Shown piece by piece: positions 1-7,825 of a stretch of DNA of 11,074 bases (position 1 is its first letter; each line of letters opens with the position of its first letter). The stretch covers positions 1 through 11,074 of the forward strand of contig JAFOED010000058.1 of the NCBI GenBank assembly GCA_017380355.1, written 5' to 3'. A program made the position numbers and the translations under genes. The notes under the pieces were generated by a model. That model did not search any database and was not told where the DNA came from. It was given only the letters and a program-made list of their open reading frames with translations. Source of the DNA: Ruminococcus sp. GTDB taxonomy: Bacteria; Bacillota; Clostridia; Oscillospirales; Acutalibacteraceae.

Positions 1-134
1 CTTGTTATTTGTTGTTGTGTGGTCGGCAAACCACTTCAACTTTAACAAGGGCTTTTTATTTTGTCTACTTTTTTCTCCGCTTAAGCTCTTTTATTCCCCC
101 AGTATAACTGGGGGTTGTCTTTGTTGAAACAACA
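1..134. other. Non-coding left end, possible intergenic repeat
   Basis: No convincing gene is seen here. One plus-strand frame stays open from base 2 to 127, but it has no visible start or ribosome binding site and reads as a Phe/Leu/Cys-rich string, which suggests chance. A small inverted repeat (GTGGT at 19-23, ACCAC at 30-34) and the strong hairpin at 96-114 lie within it. The stretch could hold a dispersed intergenic repeat, but that cannot be judged from one copy. Confidence 0.4.
96..120 (+). terminator. Hairpin, possible rightward terminator
   Basis: CCCCCAGT (96-103) and ACTGGGGG (107-114) form a perfect 8-bp stem around a three-base ATA loop. On the plus strand it is followed by the T-rich TTGTCTTTG. 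On the minus strand it is followed by AATAAAAG, so termination, if any, is rightward. It would serve a plus-strand gene lying left of the window, convergent with the gyrase side. The T-tract is interrupted, so the assignment is tentative. Confidence 0.45.
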
Positions 135-164
135 CAAAAAAGCACCGATTTTCATCGGTGCTTT
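135..164 (-). terminator. Intrinsic terminator after the lipoprotein gene
   Basis: On the minus strand an 11-bp stem (AAAGCACCGAT, 164-154, with its complement 149-139) closes on a GAAA loop (153-150) and is followed by a run of six T (140-135). It begins 15 bases after the lipoprotein stop codon, which is where the terminator of that gene is expected. It probably marks the end of the gyrase/lipoprotein transcript. Confidence 0.88.
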
Positions 165-179
165 CTTTTATATAAGTTC

Positions 180-914
180 TTATTTACCTTTATATGAGCC
201 GTCGTATTCTTTATAGTCGGTAAGTTCCCACGAAGTGAGCACTTCGTCTTCACACGGTGACATCATAAATAGCAGGGCTGCGCCTTCTTCACCCTCAGCC
301 TTACTCATGTTGAGCATATACACGCTGTTGTTATAGAAAAACGCAACGTCGTTTTTAGCAGAGTCGAAGAAAATGTAGTACAAAAACTCGAGTGAATCGT
401 CATCATATCCACCTGCGGTCATCGCAAGTATAGCGGAAGTCAGCATTACTGTATACTGATAGTCTGCATCAGCGTTAACAAACTCCTGATAAGATGTACC
501 ACAACCCAAATTCATTACTTTACCGCTCTCGTTTTCGACAGCTGCAGTAATGGTCAATGCATCAGTTGAATAATAAAAAGACGCGTACTTGATACCGTTA
601 TCATCAACTAAGGTATCGGACATTTCAATCCAGTTGTTATAGTCAAAAAATTCAACTACTTCACTTTCACCTAAGTTTTTACATCTTTCATTTAATATAG
701 AAGTAAACTCTTCAAGTGTAAAAGTGTAACGTGCACCTAAATTATTCTCACTTTTCTCCCACATATCAGGAGAAGGAGCAGGAAATTTATCGGAATTTTC
801 TTTTGTTTCTTCGACTATTGCATCACTATTTTTATCTTCTTTATCTTCGTTTTTGCACGAACAAAGTGAAAAAATAAGCAAAAGACAAAGTAAAATACAA
901 GTAAGTTTTTTCAT
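180..914 (-). CDS. Predicted lipoprotein of unknown function
   Basis: The product is a 244-residue secreted, lipid-anchored protein that I do not recognise. Its N-terminus has two lysines, a Leu/Cys-rich hydrophobic core and a lipobox Leu17-Cys18-Ser19-Cys20. The predicted mature protein therefore begins at Cys20 and is held on the outer face of the membrane. A charged, probably flexible linker (about 21-55, rich in Glu/Asp/Lys) precedes a globular part with many Tyr, Phe and Asp. An upstream in-frame ATG at 920-918 touches the AAGGA (926-922). The ATG at 914 has a proper 7-base spacing from AAGGA and is preferred. The gene starts 45 bases after the gyrA stop, in the same direction, and a strong terminator follows, so it may be co-transcribed with gyrA. 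Nothing in it suggests a role in replication. Confidence 0.85.
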   Translation of the reverse strand: MKKLTCILLCLLLIFSLCSCKNEDKEDKNSDAIVEETKENSDKFPAPSPDMWEKSENNLGARYTFTLEEFTSILNERCKNLGESEVVEFFDYNNWIEMSDTLVDDNGIKYASFYYSTDALTITAAVENESGKVMNLGCGTSYQEFVNADADYQYTVMLTSAILAMTAGGYDDDSLEFLYYIFFDSAKNDVAFFYNNSVYMLNMSKAEGEEGAALLFMMSPCEDEVLTSWELTDYKEYDGSYKGK

Positions 915-931
915 AAACATTTCCTTATATT

Positions 932-953
932 AAGGGGCGATTTCTCGCCCCTT
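932..953. other. Hairpin between gyrA and the lipoprotein gene
   Basis: AAGGGGCGA (932-940) and TCGCCCCTT (945-953) form a perfect 9-bp, GC-rich stem. On the minus strand the loop is GAAA. In the direction of gyrA transcription the stem is followed by AATATAAGGA, with no T-run, so it does not look like a normal terminator for gyrA. The T-rich tract (TTGTTTTT) lies on the plus-strand side. It may protect mRNA ends, attenuate read-through, or stop antisense transcription. It sits just upstream of the AAGGA ribosome binding site of the lipoprotein gene. Confidence 0.7.
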
Positions 954-959
954 TTGTTT

Positions 960-3509
960 TTATTCAGTAGCTTCTGTTGTGTTAGTTTCTTCTGTTGTTT
1001 CTGTATTTTCAACTTCTGCGTTTTCTACCTCGTCGGTTTCTTCGTCTTCGTGAGGTACTGCCGCAACAGTTACTACTTCGTTGTCATCCTTAACCTTCAT
1101 TACGGTTACACCCTTTGAAGGACGAGCACACTGACGGATAGAATCAGCCTTAATACGGATAATAACACCATTAGCAGAAATGATGATAACATCGTCGTCC
1201 TTTGATACAACGCTTAAAGACGCTACTTCACCGTACTTCTCAACATGGTAGTTAGTAAGACCCTTACCGCCACGGCTCTGTGTGCGATAATCAGTAGGTA
1301 ATGACAGACGTCCGTAACCAGTAGAAGATACTGTGAGAACATAACCATCCTCATCAATAACACTCATACCAATAACATAGTCGTTTTCTTTCAGCTTCAG
1401 AGCTTTAACACCACGAGCCTGACGACCCATTGGACGAACATCGTTTTCATCGAAACGGATAGCCATACCAAGTCTAGTTGCAATAATAACGTCGTTATTA
1501 CCGTCAGTCATCTTAACCCATGCGAGCTCGTCGCCCTCATTTAAGTCGAGTGCGATAAGACCGCCCTTACGAGCTGTGTTATACGCATTAAGCTCAATAC
1601 GCTTGATAATACCGTATTTTGTGACCATGATGAGATATTTATCCTCGTCAAATTCAGGAACACGAATCATCGAAGTTACCTTTTCATCGGTAGCAATAGG
1701 GAGTAAGTTTGCGATGTTCATACCCTTTGACTGACGTGAAGTCTCAGGAATTTCGTAACACTTAAGTCTGTAAACTCGACCCTTATCAGTAAAGAACAGG
1801 ATGTAATCGTGTGAACCAGAAATAAACATTTCTGTAGCAATATCATCCTCTTTACGAGTCATACCAGATACACCACGACCGCCACGACGCTGAAGTTTAT
1901 ATGTATCCTCAGCAAGACGTTTGATATAGCCGAATTTTGTCATAGTAACAACGCAGTTTTCCTTTGGAATGAGGTCTTCGATATCAACCTCACCGCTGAT
2001 AGCACAGATTTCTGTACGTCGTGGGTCTGCGTATTTATTTCTAACAGCGATAGCTTCGTCCTTAACGAGTTCGAGCTTTCTTGTTTCACTAGCAAGAATC
2101 TCATTATATTCAGCAATCTTAGCAGCTAAAGCAGCAATTTCGTCTTCAATCTTAGTCTGCTCCATATTTGTGAGCTGACCAAGTCTCATAGAAACGATAG
2201 CCTGTGCCTGTACATCATCAAGCGAGAAACGCTCCATAAGTCCGAGCTTTGCAGAAGCCTGGTCTTTTGACTTACGAATAATAGCAATTACTTCGTCAAT
2301 GAAGTCAATAGCAATCTTTAAGCCTTCTAAAATATGAGCACGCTCCTGAGCTTTGCGTAAGTCGTAAGCTGTACGACGAGTGATAACATCAACCTGATGG
2401 TCAATGTAGTGCTGGAGCATTTCTTTGAGTGTCAGAATTTTTGGCTCGCCATTAACGATAGCAAGCATAATGCAACCGAAAGTTGACTGGAGTTGTGTAA
2501 GCATAAAGAGCTGATTAAGCACAACCTGAGGTGATGCTTCACGCTTGATGTCAATCTCGATATGCATACCATTACGGTCAGAATGGTCTTCGATATTAGA
2601 AATACCGTCGATACGCTTGTCCTTAACTAAGTCAGCGATGTTTTCAATAAGACGAGCTTTGTTTACAACGTAAGGAAGCTCAGTAACAATAATTTTGAAT
2701 CTACCGTTTTTAGCTTCTACTATTTCAGTCTTTGCTCTGACTATAATCTTACCTCTACCTGTTGCATAAGCCGCACGGATACCTGAACGACCCATGATAA
2801 TACCACCCGTAGGGAAGTCAGGACCAGGCATACACTCCATAATCTCAGCAACTTCAGCGTCAGGATTATCGATAAGCATACACATAGCATCAACTGCTTC
2901 GCCTAAGTTATGAGGTGGAATATTAGTAGCCATACCAACAGCGATACCTGAAGAACCGTTTACAAGTAAGTTAGGAAATCTACTAGGTAAAACAGTAGGC
3001 TCTTTAAGACGATCGTCGAAGTTAGGCATAAAATCGACAGTTTCTTTGTCGATGTCAGTAACCATCTCAAGAGAAATCTTTGAGAGTTTTGACTCAGTGT
3101 AACGATACGCAGCAGGTGGGTCACCGTCGACAGAACCAAAGTTACCATGACCATCAACGAGCATATATCTCATTGAGAAATCCTGTGCAAGACGAACCAT
3201 TGCATCGTAAACAGAAGAGTCACCATGTGGGTGATACTTACCGAGCACGTTACCTACAGTGTCGGCACACTTACGATATGGTTTATTTGGCTCTAAACCG
3301 TTTTCAAACATAGTGTAAAGAATACGGCGGTGAACAGGCTTTAAACCGTCTCTTACATCAGGCAGAGCACGGGAAACAATAACGCTCATCGAATAATCGA
3401 GGAACGATTTTCTCATTTCTCGGTTAATATCAACGTCGATTACTTTACCGCCTGTAGTATTATTTTCTGTTGTTTCTTCTATATTATTTAAGTTCTTTTC
3501 GTTATCCAA
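960..3509 (-). CDS. gyrA: DNA gyrase subunit A
   Basis: This is the breakage-reunion subunit of gyrase (A2B2), which introduces negative supercoils in the cytoplasm. Numbering from the TTG start gives 849 residues. The quinolone-resistance region reads HPHGDSSVYD, with Ser98 and Asp102 at the E. coli Ser83/Asp87 positions, so the wild-type residues are present. The catalytic Tyr137 lies in AAYRYTE. The GyrA box QRRGGRG at about 540-546 identifies this as GyrA rather than ParC. It is followed by the beta-pinwheel repeats. The last ~29 residues form an acidic Glu/Thr tail. The longest frame opens with GTG at 3518, but that codon overlaps the AGAAGG ribosome binding site. The TTG at 3509 has an 8-base spacing and is chosen. 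It lies 61 bases after gyrB and is probably co-transcribed with it. Confidence 0.97.
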   Translation of the reverse strand: MDNEKNLNNIEETTENNTTGGKVIDVDINREMRKSFLDYSMSVIVSRALPDVRDGLKPVHRRILYTMFENGLEPNKPYRKCADTVGNVLGKYHPHGDSSVYDAMVRLAQDFSMRYMLVDGHGNFGSVDGDPPAAYRYTESKLSKISLEMVTDIDKETVDFMPNFDDRLKEPTVLPSRFPNLLVNGSSGIAVGMATNIPPHNLGEAVDAMCMLIDNPDAEVAEIMECMPGPDFPTGGIIMGRSGIRAAYATGRGKIIVRAKTEIVEAKNGRFKIIVTELPYVVNKARLIENIADLVKDKRIDGISNIEDHSDRNGMHIEIDIKREASPQVVLNQLFMLTQLQSTFGCIMLAIVNGEPKILTLKEMLQHYIDHQVDVITRRTAYDLRKAQERAHILEGLKIAIDFIDEVIAIIRKSKDQASAKLGLMERFSLDDVQAQAIVSMRLGQLTNMEQTKIEDEIAALAAKIAEYNEILASETRKLELVKDEAIAVRNKYADPRRTEICAISGEVDIEDLIPKENCVVTMTKFGYIKRLAEDTYKLQRRGGRGVSGMTRKEDDIATEMFISGSHDYILFFTDKGRVYRLKCYEIPETSRQSKGMNIANLLPIATDEKVTSMIRVPEFDEDKYLIMVTKYGIIKRIELNAYNTARKGGLIALDLNEGDELAWVKMTDGNNDVIIATRLGMAIRFDENDVRPMGRQARGVKALKLKENDYVIGMSVIDEDGYVLTVSSTGYGRLSLPTDYRTQSRGGKGLTNYHVEKYGEVASLSVVSKDDDVIIISANGVIIRIKADSIRQCARPSKGVTVMKVKDDNEVVTVAAVPHEDEETDEVENAEVENTETTEETNTTEATE

Positions 3510-3517
3510 AATAAGCA

Positions 3518-3523
3518 CCTTCT
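3518..3523 (-). promoter_or_regulatory. Ribosome binding site that decides the gyrA start
   Basis: AGAAGG on the minus strand ends 8 bases before the TTG at 3509 and directly overlaps the GTG at 3518-3516. The spacing favours the TTG start and removes three residues from the longest reading frame. Confidence 0.75.
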
Positions 3524-3570
3524 ATCAGTCTTTGTCGTATTTTATCGAGTGGTGATTTTTTAACATACGA

Positions 3571-5541
3571 TTAAATATCGAGGTTCTGAACATACTTTGC
3601 GTTAGTTTCAATAAACTCTCTACGTGGCTCAACCTTGTCACCCATAAGAATAGAGAAAGTTTCATCAGCCATTTCAGCGTCGGAGAGTTCAACTCTGAGC
3701 ATTGTACGTGTTTGTGGATTCATAGTTGTTTCCCACAACTGTTCAGAGTCCATCTCACCAAGACCTTTGTATCGCTGAATGTCGGTTTTACCTTCTATTG
3801 AAGCTAAAATCTCGTCACGCTCGATATCAGAATAAGCGTAGTGATGTTCTTTACCTTTTGTGATTCGATAAAGTGGTGGCTGTGCAATATATACGTGACC
3901 TGCTTCGATAAGAGGTCTCATAAATCTGAAGAAGAATGTAAGTAAAAGTGTACGGATATGTGAACCGTCGACATCGGCATCGGCCATGATAATTACTTTA
4001 TCATATCTGAGTTTTTCTAAATCGAATTCTTCACCGATACCTGCACCTAAAGCTGTGATAACAGGAGTAAGCTTATCATTACCATAAACACGGTCAAGTC
4101 TAGCTTTTTCTACGTTAAGCATCTTACCCCAAAGTGGAAGAATAGCCTGAAAACGTCGATCTCTACCCTGCTTAGCAGAACCACCCGCAGAGTCACCCTC
4201 TACGATGTAAATTTCTGTTTCAGAGCTGTCTTTTGACTGACAGTCAGCAAGCTTACCAGGAAGTGAAGCAGAATCAAGCGGAGATTTTCTACGAGCTGAC
4301 TCTCTGGCTTTTCTTGCAGCCTCTCTAGCTTTTGCAGCAGAAAGAGCTTTATCGAGAATCTGAGTCGCAGACTGTGGATTTTCTTCTAAGAATTCAGAAA
4401 GCTTTTCACTTACTAAACGAGAAACAAGAGTTCTTACCTCAGTATTACCGAGTTTAGCTTTTGTCTGTCCTTCAAACTGAGCTTCTGTGATTTTAACAGA
4501 AATAATAGCAGTAAGACCTTCTTTGTAGTCTTCAAACTCAAGTTTTAAATCCTTGTCTTTATCTTTAATTTTATTAAATTTTGTAGCGTAATTGTTCATT
4601 ACACGAGGAAGAGCACGTCTGAAACCTTCTTCGTGTGTACCACCATCGGTAGTATGAATATTATTAGCAAAAGAACGGATGTCGTTGTTGTAGCTGTCGT
4701 TATACTGTAAAGCAATATCTACTTCACATGTATCTTCAGCGTTAGTAGCGTGTAAGAAAATAATTTCGTCATGGATAGGAGTGTAGCCTTTTTTCTTATG
4801 TATATATTCTACAAACTCTTTAATACCACCCTTGTAGTAGAAAGTTTTTGAGATGATATTATCGGCATCACGTTCGTCTTTTAACTCAATATTTACACCT
4901 GCATTGAGGAATGCCTGCTCTCTTAAACGTTTTGCCAGAATATTGTAGTCATAAACGTCAGTATCCTGGAAAATTTCAGGGTCAGCTTTGAATAGAACTT
5001 CAGTACCTTTTACATCTGACTTACCGATAATCTCGAGATCATTCATAATAGTACCGCGTTCATAGCGCTGGAAGTAGATATTTTCACCGTCACAAACTCT
5101 TACTTCGAGCCATGTTGAAAGTGCGTTAACAACAGAAGCACCTACACCGTGAAGACCACCGGATACCTTGTAACCGCCACCGCCGAATTTACCACCGGCA
5201 TGAAGCACTGTAAATACAACAGTAACTGCAGGAAGTCCCATTTTCTGATTAATACCAACAGGAATACCACGACCATTATCCTTGACTCTGATGATATTAC
5301 CAGGCAGGATAGAAACCTCGATTTTTGAGCAGTAACCTGCTAACGCTTCGTCGATAGAGTTATCAACAATTTCATATACAAGATGATGAAGTCCACGTTC
5401 ACCGGTTGAACCGATATACATACCAGGACGTTTTCTAACAGCTTCAAGACCTTCTAAAACTTGAATTTCATCAGCACCATATTCATTTTCAACTTTAGTT
5501 CTTTCAGTTTGTTGTTGTAAATCTTTTTCTAAATTTTCCAA
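3571..5541 (-). CDS. gyrB: DNA gyrase subunit B
   Basis: This is the ATPase subunit of gyrase, 656 residues, partner of the GyrA encoded next. The GHKL ATPase domain shows YEIVDNSIDEALAG (general base Glu57, Mg-binding Asn61), VKDNGRGIP (Asp88) and the glycine-rich lid GGLHGVGAS. The transducer carries QTKAKLGN (Gln359, Lys361). The Toprim domain has IVEGDSAGG (catalytic Glu448) and MADADVDGS (Asp521, Asp523), followed by QRYKGLGEMD near 589-598. The length fits the short Gram-positive form without the E. coli-type insert. The segment ILPLWGKMLNVEKA has Trp471 where many homologues have Arg. Translation starts at TTG with a strong GGAGG. It lies 54 bases after the zinc-ribbon gene. Confidence 0.98.
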   Translation of the reverse strand: MENLEKDLQQQTERTKVENEYGADEIQVLEGLEAVRKRPGMYIGSTGERGLHHLVYEIVDNSIDEALAGYCSKIEVSILPGNIIRVKDNGRGIPVGINQKMGLPAVTVVFTVLHAGGKFGGGGYKVSGGLHGVGASVVNALSTWLEVRVCDGENIYFQRYERGTIMNDLEIIGKSDVKGTEVLFKADPEIFQDTDVYDYNILAKRLREQAFLNAGVNIELKDERDADNIISKTFYYKGGIKEFVEYIHKKKGYTPIHDEIIFLHATNAEDTCEVDIALQYNDSYNNDIRSFANNIHTTDGGTHEEGFRRALPRVMNNYATKFNKIKDKDKDLKLEFEDYKEGLTAIISVKITEAQFEGQTKAKLGNTEVRTLVSRLVSEKLSEFLEENPQSATQILDKALSAAKAREAARKARESARRKSPLDSASLPGKLADCQSKDSSETEIYIVEGDSAGGSAKQGRDRRFQAILPLWGKMLNVEKARLDRVYGNDKLTPVITALGAGIGEEFDLEKLRYDKVIIMADADVDGSHIRTLLLTFFFRFMRPLIEAGHVYIAQPPLYRITKGKEHHYAYSDIERDEILASIEGKTDIQRYKGLGEMDSEQLWETTMNPQTRTMLRVELSDAEMADETFSILMGDKVEPRREFIETNAKYVQNLDI

Positions 5542-5547
5542 AACTAA

Positions 5548-5552
5548 CCTCC
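5548..5552 (-). promoter_or_regulatory. Strong ribosome binding site of gyrB
   Basis: GGAGG on the minus strand lies 6 bases before the TTG codon at 5541-5539. No ATG in frame is better placed, so a TTG start is well supported. Confidence 0.85.
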
Positions 5553-5595
5553 AAATTTTTGCTACTCTTTTTTCTTAACAAAACTTACTTATATA

Positions 5596-6249
5596 TTAAA
5601 AAGACGATAAATCATAATGTCTTCCGGATTTTTTACTTTTTTCGCTGCTATCTGACTTTGATGCAACATCTTTTAAATTATCTACCGGCATTGTGTCGCC
5701 GATATCTTTATTTGAGCTTATATTTTCAAATTTTGAAAAGCTCTTTGTATCTCCGCCAGTATCTTCGCTTAAGACTCTTCTTTCTTCTTTAATAGCGTTA
5801 AATACATCTGCGTTAATTACAGGTTTGTCGTGGTCTGTCAATACCACATCATCCACAAATGTCGGCACAACTTTTGAAGTTTTAGCCATTGTAGGATCCG
5901 GATCAACAATAGGACTTTCGATCATTCCTGTATCATAAAGCACATCCATATGTTTTTTTCTAGGTTTTAACACTACAAAAAATGGTGTAAAAGCGTAAAA
6001 TCCAACGAAAGGAAGTGCTACTAAAAGCATAAATATCAGATTTGTTTTATCTGTCATAAAGAAAAACAGAAGAAGTATCACAATTGATATTAAAAGTGCA
6101 ATAAAGAAAGGTATCAGAAGTGTTTTCTTAATCAGAATGTTTGACTCTTTCTTACACTTATTACAGAAAAATTCGCCACGGTTGCGGTTTAAAAAAGCCT
6201 GCATATATGTGATTTGTTTTCCGCAATACGGGCATTTTGTAAGTTTCAT
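5596..6249 (-). CDS. Zinc-ribbon two-helix membrane protein, unknown role
   Basis: The product has 217 residues. Near the N-terminus is a probable zinc ribbon: CPYC (Cys6, Cys9) and CNKC (Cys29, Cys32), separated by 19 residues. Two hydrophobic segments follow (about 43-65 and 70-94), with Lys/Arg-rich flanks at both ends, suggesting that both tails face the cytoplasm. The C-terminal ~120 residues are polar, acidic and Ser/Lys-rich and look disordered. The chosen ATG overlaps the remB stop as ATGA and has AAAGGA 9 bases upstream; a longer in-frame start at 6309 lies inside remB and is unlikely. I do not recognise a named family, although the layout recalls small CXXC-x20-CXXC membrane proteins. 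It is coupled to the origin operon and sits just before gyrB; its role is unknown. Confidence 0.85.
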   Translation of the reverse strand: MKLTKCPYCGKQITYMQAFLNRNRGEFFCNKCKKESNILIKKTLLIPFFIALLISIVILLLFFFMTDKTNLIFMLLVALPFVGFYAFTPFFVVLKPRKKHMDVLYDTGMIESPIVDPDPTMAKTSKVVPTFVDDVVLTDHDKPVINADVFNAIKEERRVLSEDTGGDTKSFSKFENISSNKDIGDTMPVDNLKDVASKSDSSEKSKKSGRHYDLSSF

Positions 6250-6512
6250 AAATTTGCGTCCTTTCGTGAAAGTAATCGTTTTTGCAATGTTTTTGAAGAT
6301 AACTGACAAATATAAATTTTTTGTCCGTTTTTATCATTACATAAAATAAAAGATTTTGGTAATTCATACGAGACAGTAAAGACCTTGTGATTTTTTTCGC
6401 ACAGTGAAAGATAATCTCGTGTGTGTTTCGAGACAGTTGATGTATCAAGGTCAAATATACCTATAATTTCATCAGTTTTAATAACTGTTTCATTTCCTAG
6501 ATGTAAGTACAT
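6246..6512 (-). CDS. remB: RemB/YaaB-like DUF370 regulatory protein
   Basis: The product has 88 residues and begins MYLHLGNETVIKTDEIIGIF, matching the N-terminal pattern of B. subtilis YaaB/RemB (MYIHLG, then a conserved DIVGIFD-like segment). The C-terminal part IYICQLSSKTLQKR also matches the family (YYSPLSSSTLKKR). RemA/RemB proteins belong to DUF370; RemA is a DNA-binding activator of biofilm matrix genes in B. subtilis, and the role of RemB in clostridia is less clear. The position directly after recF is the conserved one. The ATG shares a base with the recF stop (TAATG), and GGAGAGG at 6526-6520 lies within the last codons of recF. Its own stop overlaps the next start as ATGA. Confidence 0.9.
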   Translation of the reverse strand: MYLHLGNETVIKTDEIIGIFDLDTSTVSKHTRDYLSLCEKNHKVFTVSYELPKSFILCNDKNGQKIYICQLSSKTLQKRLLSRKDANL

Positions 6513-7609
6513 TATTTAACCTCTCCACTGTTAATATAAAATACTTTTCCTGATTTAAGCTGTTCTTTGTTTGATTCTTCACAGCAGGTAACAAATACCT
6601 GATAATCTTCAACTTTATTAAGCAGAAAATCCTGACGTTTAGGATCAAGCTCTGATAATACATCATCGAGTAAAATAACAGGTTTTTCACCGTTTTTCTT
6701 ATATAACATCTGAGCTTGTGCTAATTTTAATGATAAAACAGCTGAGCGCTGTTGACCTTGTGAACCAAAAGTTTTCGCAGAAATACCATTGATTTTTATA
6801 TCCATATCATCTCTATGAGGTCCGATATTAGTATATCCTGTATGATAATCTTCACTTCTGGATTTTTGATATGCATCTCTTAATTTCTCAGTGATAGTTT
6901 CGATTGAATCATCTTCAGTAGCACCACAATTGCTGATATATTCAATATCAAGTACTTCTTTTGAACAAGAAATATCTTCATGATATTTCTGAGCATAAAT
7001 TTTAAGTTCTTTTATATATTCAATACGCTCTTTTAAAATTATTGCACCTGTCACTGCTAAGGAGTCATCCCATATAGGCAAGGTATCCTTTAACTCTTTA
7101 TGCTTATATATATCTTTTAAAAGTGCATTTCGCTGATTGATAATCTGATTATATTTTGCAAGAGCTGCAGCATAACGAATACGATGCTGACATATAGCTC
7201 CATCTAAAAACTTTCGTCTTAAAGACGGACCGCGTTTTACTAAAGTCATATTTTCAGGCGAAAAAACTACACAAGAAAACACTTCAGTAAGGTAGGAAGA
7301 AGAATTTTTTTCAACCCCGTTTAACTTGATTTTCTTTTTGTTTTGTGAAAAGCTGATTTCTGCATTTTGTTCACGTCCAAAAGAATCAAAATCCATAGTT
7401 AGCTTAAAAAACTTATCATCAAATTTAATAAGTTCATTTTCTTTTGAACCTCTAAAAGAGTGACCACCACAGAAAAGCCATATGGCTTCTAATAAATTTG
7501 TTTTTCCCTGAGCATTGTCACCATAGATAACATTAACTTTTTTACAAGGAACAATCTCATTGTTTAAAAGATTGCGAAAATTTTCAAACTTAAGTTTTTT
7601 TACTATCAA
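6512..7609 (-). CDS. recF: DNA replication and repair protein RecF
   Basis: RecF is a 365-residue SMC-like ATPase that helps load RecA at single-stranded gaps, with RecO and RecR. Walker A is GDNAQGKT (30-37). The ABC signature region is FGSQGQQRSAVLSL (SQGQQR at 283-288). Walker B is VILLDDVLSELD (311-322). The order and length fit the family. The start is TTG at 7609-7607, inside the TTGA overlap with the yaaA stop, and AGGTGG upstream gives about 7 bases of spacing. No closer ATG precedes the conserved LKFENFRN segment. The gene is coupled at both ends, to yaaA and remB. Confidence 0.97.
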   Translation of the reverse strand: MIVKKLKFENFRNLLNNEIVPCKKVNVIYGDNAQGKTNLLEAIWLFCGGHSFRGSKENELIKFDDKFFKLTMDFDSFGREQNAEISFSQNKKKIKLNGVEKNSSSYLTEVFSCVVFSPENMTLVKRGPSLRRKFLDGAICQHRIRYAAALAKYNQIINQRNALLKDIYKHKELKDTLPIWDDSLAVTGAIILKERIEYIKELKIYAQKYHEDISCSKEVLDIEYISNCGATEDDSIETITEKLRDAYQKSRSEDYHTGYTNIGPHRDDMDIKINGISAKTFGSQGQQRSAVLSLKLAQAQMLYKKNGEKPVILLDDVLSELDPKRQDFLLNKVEDYQVFVTCCEESNKEQLKSGKVFYINSGEVK

Positions 7610-7824
7610 GCTTGTGCCACCTCAATGACCCTTTGTTCAAGCTGTGCTGTATCACCAGCGCGCATTTTTTTACCACGCATAGTGCACACTTCGCCATTAA
7701 CTAAAATTTCACCATTCTGAATAAGATATTTAGCCTGACCGCCTGTAGGAGCAATACCCGCAAATTTTAAAAGATTATCCAAACGGATAAATTCTTCATT
7801 AATTTCAATAATTTCTTTTTTCAT
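7606..7824 (-). CDS. yaaA: Small S4-domain RNA-binding protein YaaA/RlbA
   Basis: The product has 72 residues and is almost entirely an S4 RNA-binding fold: IRLDNLLKFAGIAPTGGQAK, then a segment ILVNGEVCTMRGKKMRAGD that is typical of S4 proteins. The family member between dnaN and recF in B. subtilis (YaaA, also called RlbA) has been linked to large ribosomal subunit assembly. The frame can be extended to a GTG at 7836, but that lies in the dnaN tail. The ATG at 7824 follows GAGGG (7834-7830) by 5 bases and is one base after the dnaN stop. Its own stop overlaps the recF start. Confidence 0.95.
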   Translation of the reverse strand: MKKEIIEINEEFIRLDNLLKFAGIAPTGGQAKYLIQNGEILVNGEVCTMRGKKMRAGDTAQLEQRVIEVAQA

Positions 7825-7825
7825 T

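Noticed and set aside
2..127. Open plus-strand frame at the left edge
   Set aside because: No start, no ribosome binding site, and a Phe/Leu/Cys-rich composition that looks like chance. The other plus frames are also open for long stretches in this T-rich region.
1969..2178. Plus-strand and alternative-frame ORFs opposite gyrA and other core genes
   Set aside because: They lie opposite or inside well-supported conserved genes, lack ribosome binding sites and resemble no family; they are shadows.
960..3509. ParC/ParE identity for the topoisomerase pair
   Set aside because: The GyrA box QRRGGRG, the location after recF and the GyrB sequence all indicate gyrase.
3502..3510. TTATCCAAA at 3502-3510 and 7775-7783 as DnaA boxes
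   Set aside because: They differ in the conserved ACA end of the box and lie in the coding parts of gyrA and yaaA, away from the origin spacers.
3554..3564. Single TGTTAA-type sites in other spacers and genes
   Set aside because: TGTTAA/TTAACA also occurs inside coding regions (for example near 475, 4493, 5968 and 9590). Single copies are therefore uninformative; only the exact 16-mer was kept.
3535..3570. Inverted repeat TCGTAT/ATACGA between gyrB and gyrA
   Set aside because: Only 6 bp with a 24-base loop and no T-run; too weak to call a terminator or operator.
4129..4131. Trp471 in GyrB where many homologues have Arg
   Set aside because: The surrounding motif is intact, and I believe this variant is common in some gut clostridia. 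It was used only as weak taxonomic support.
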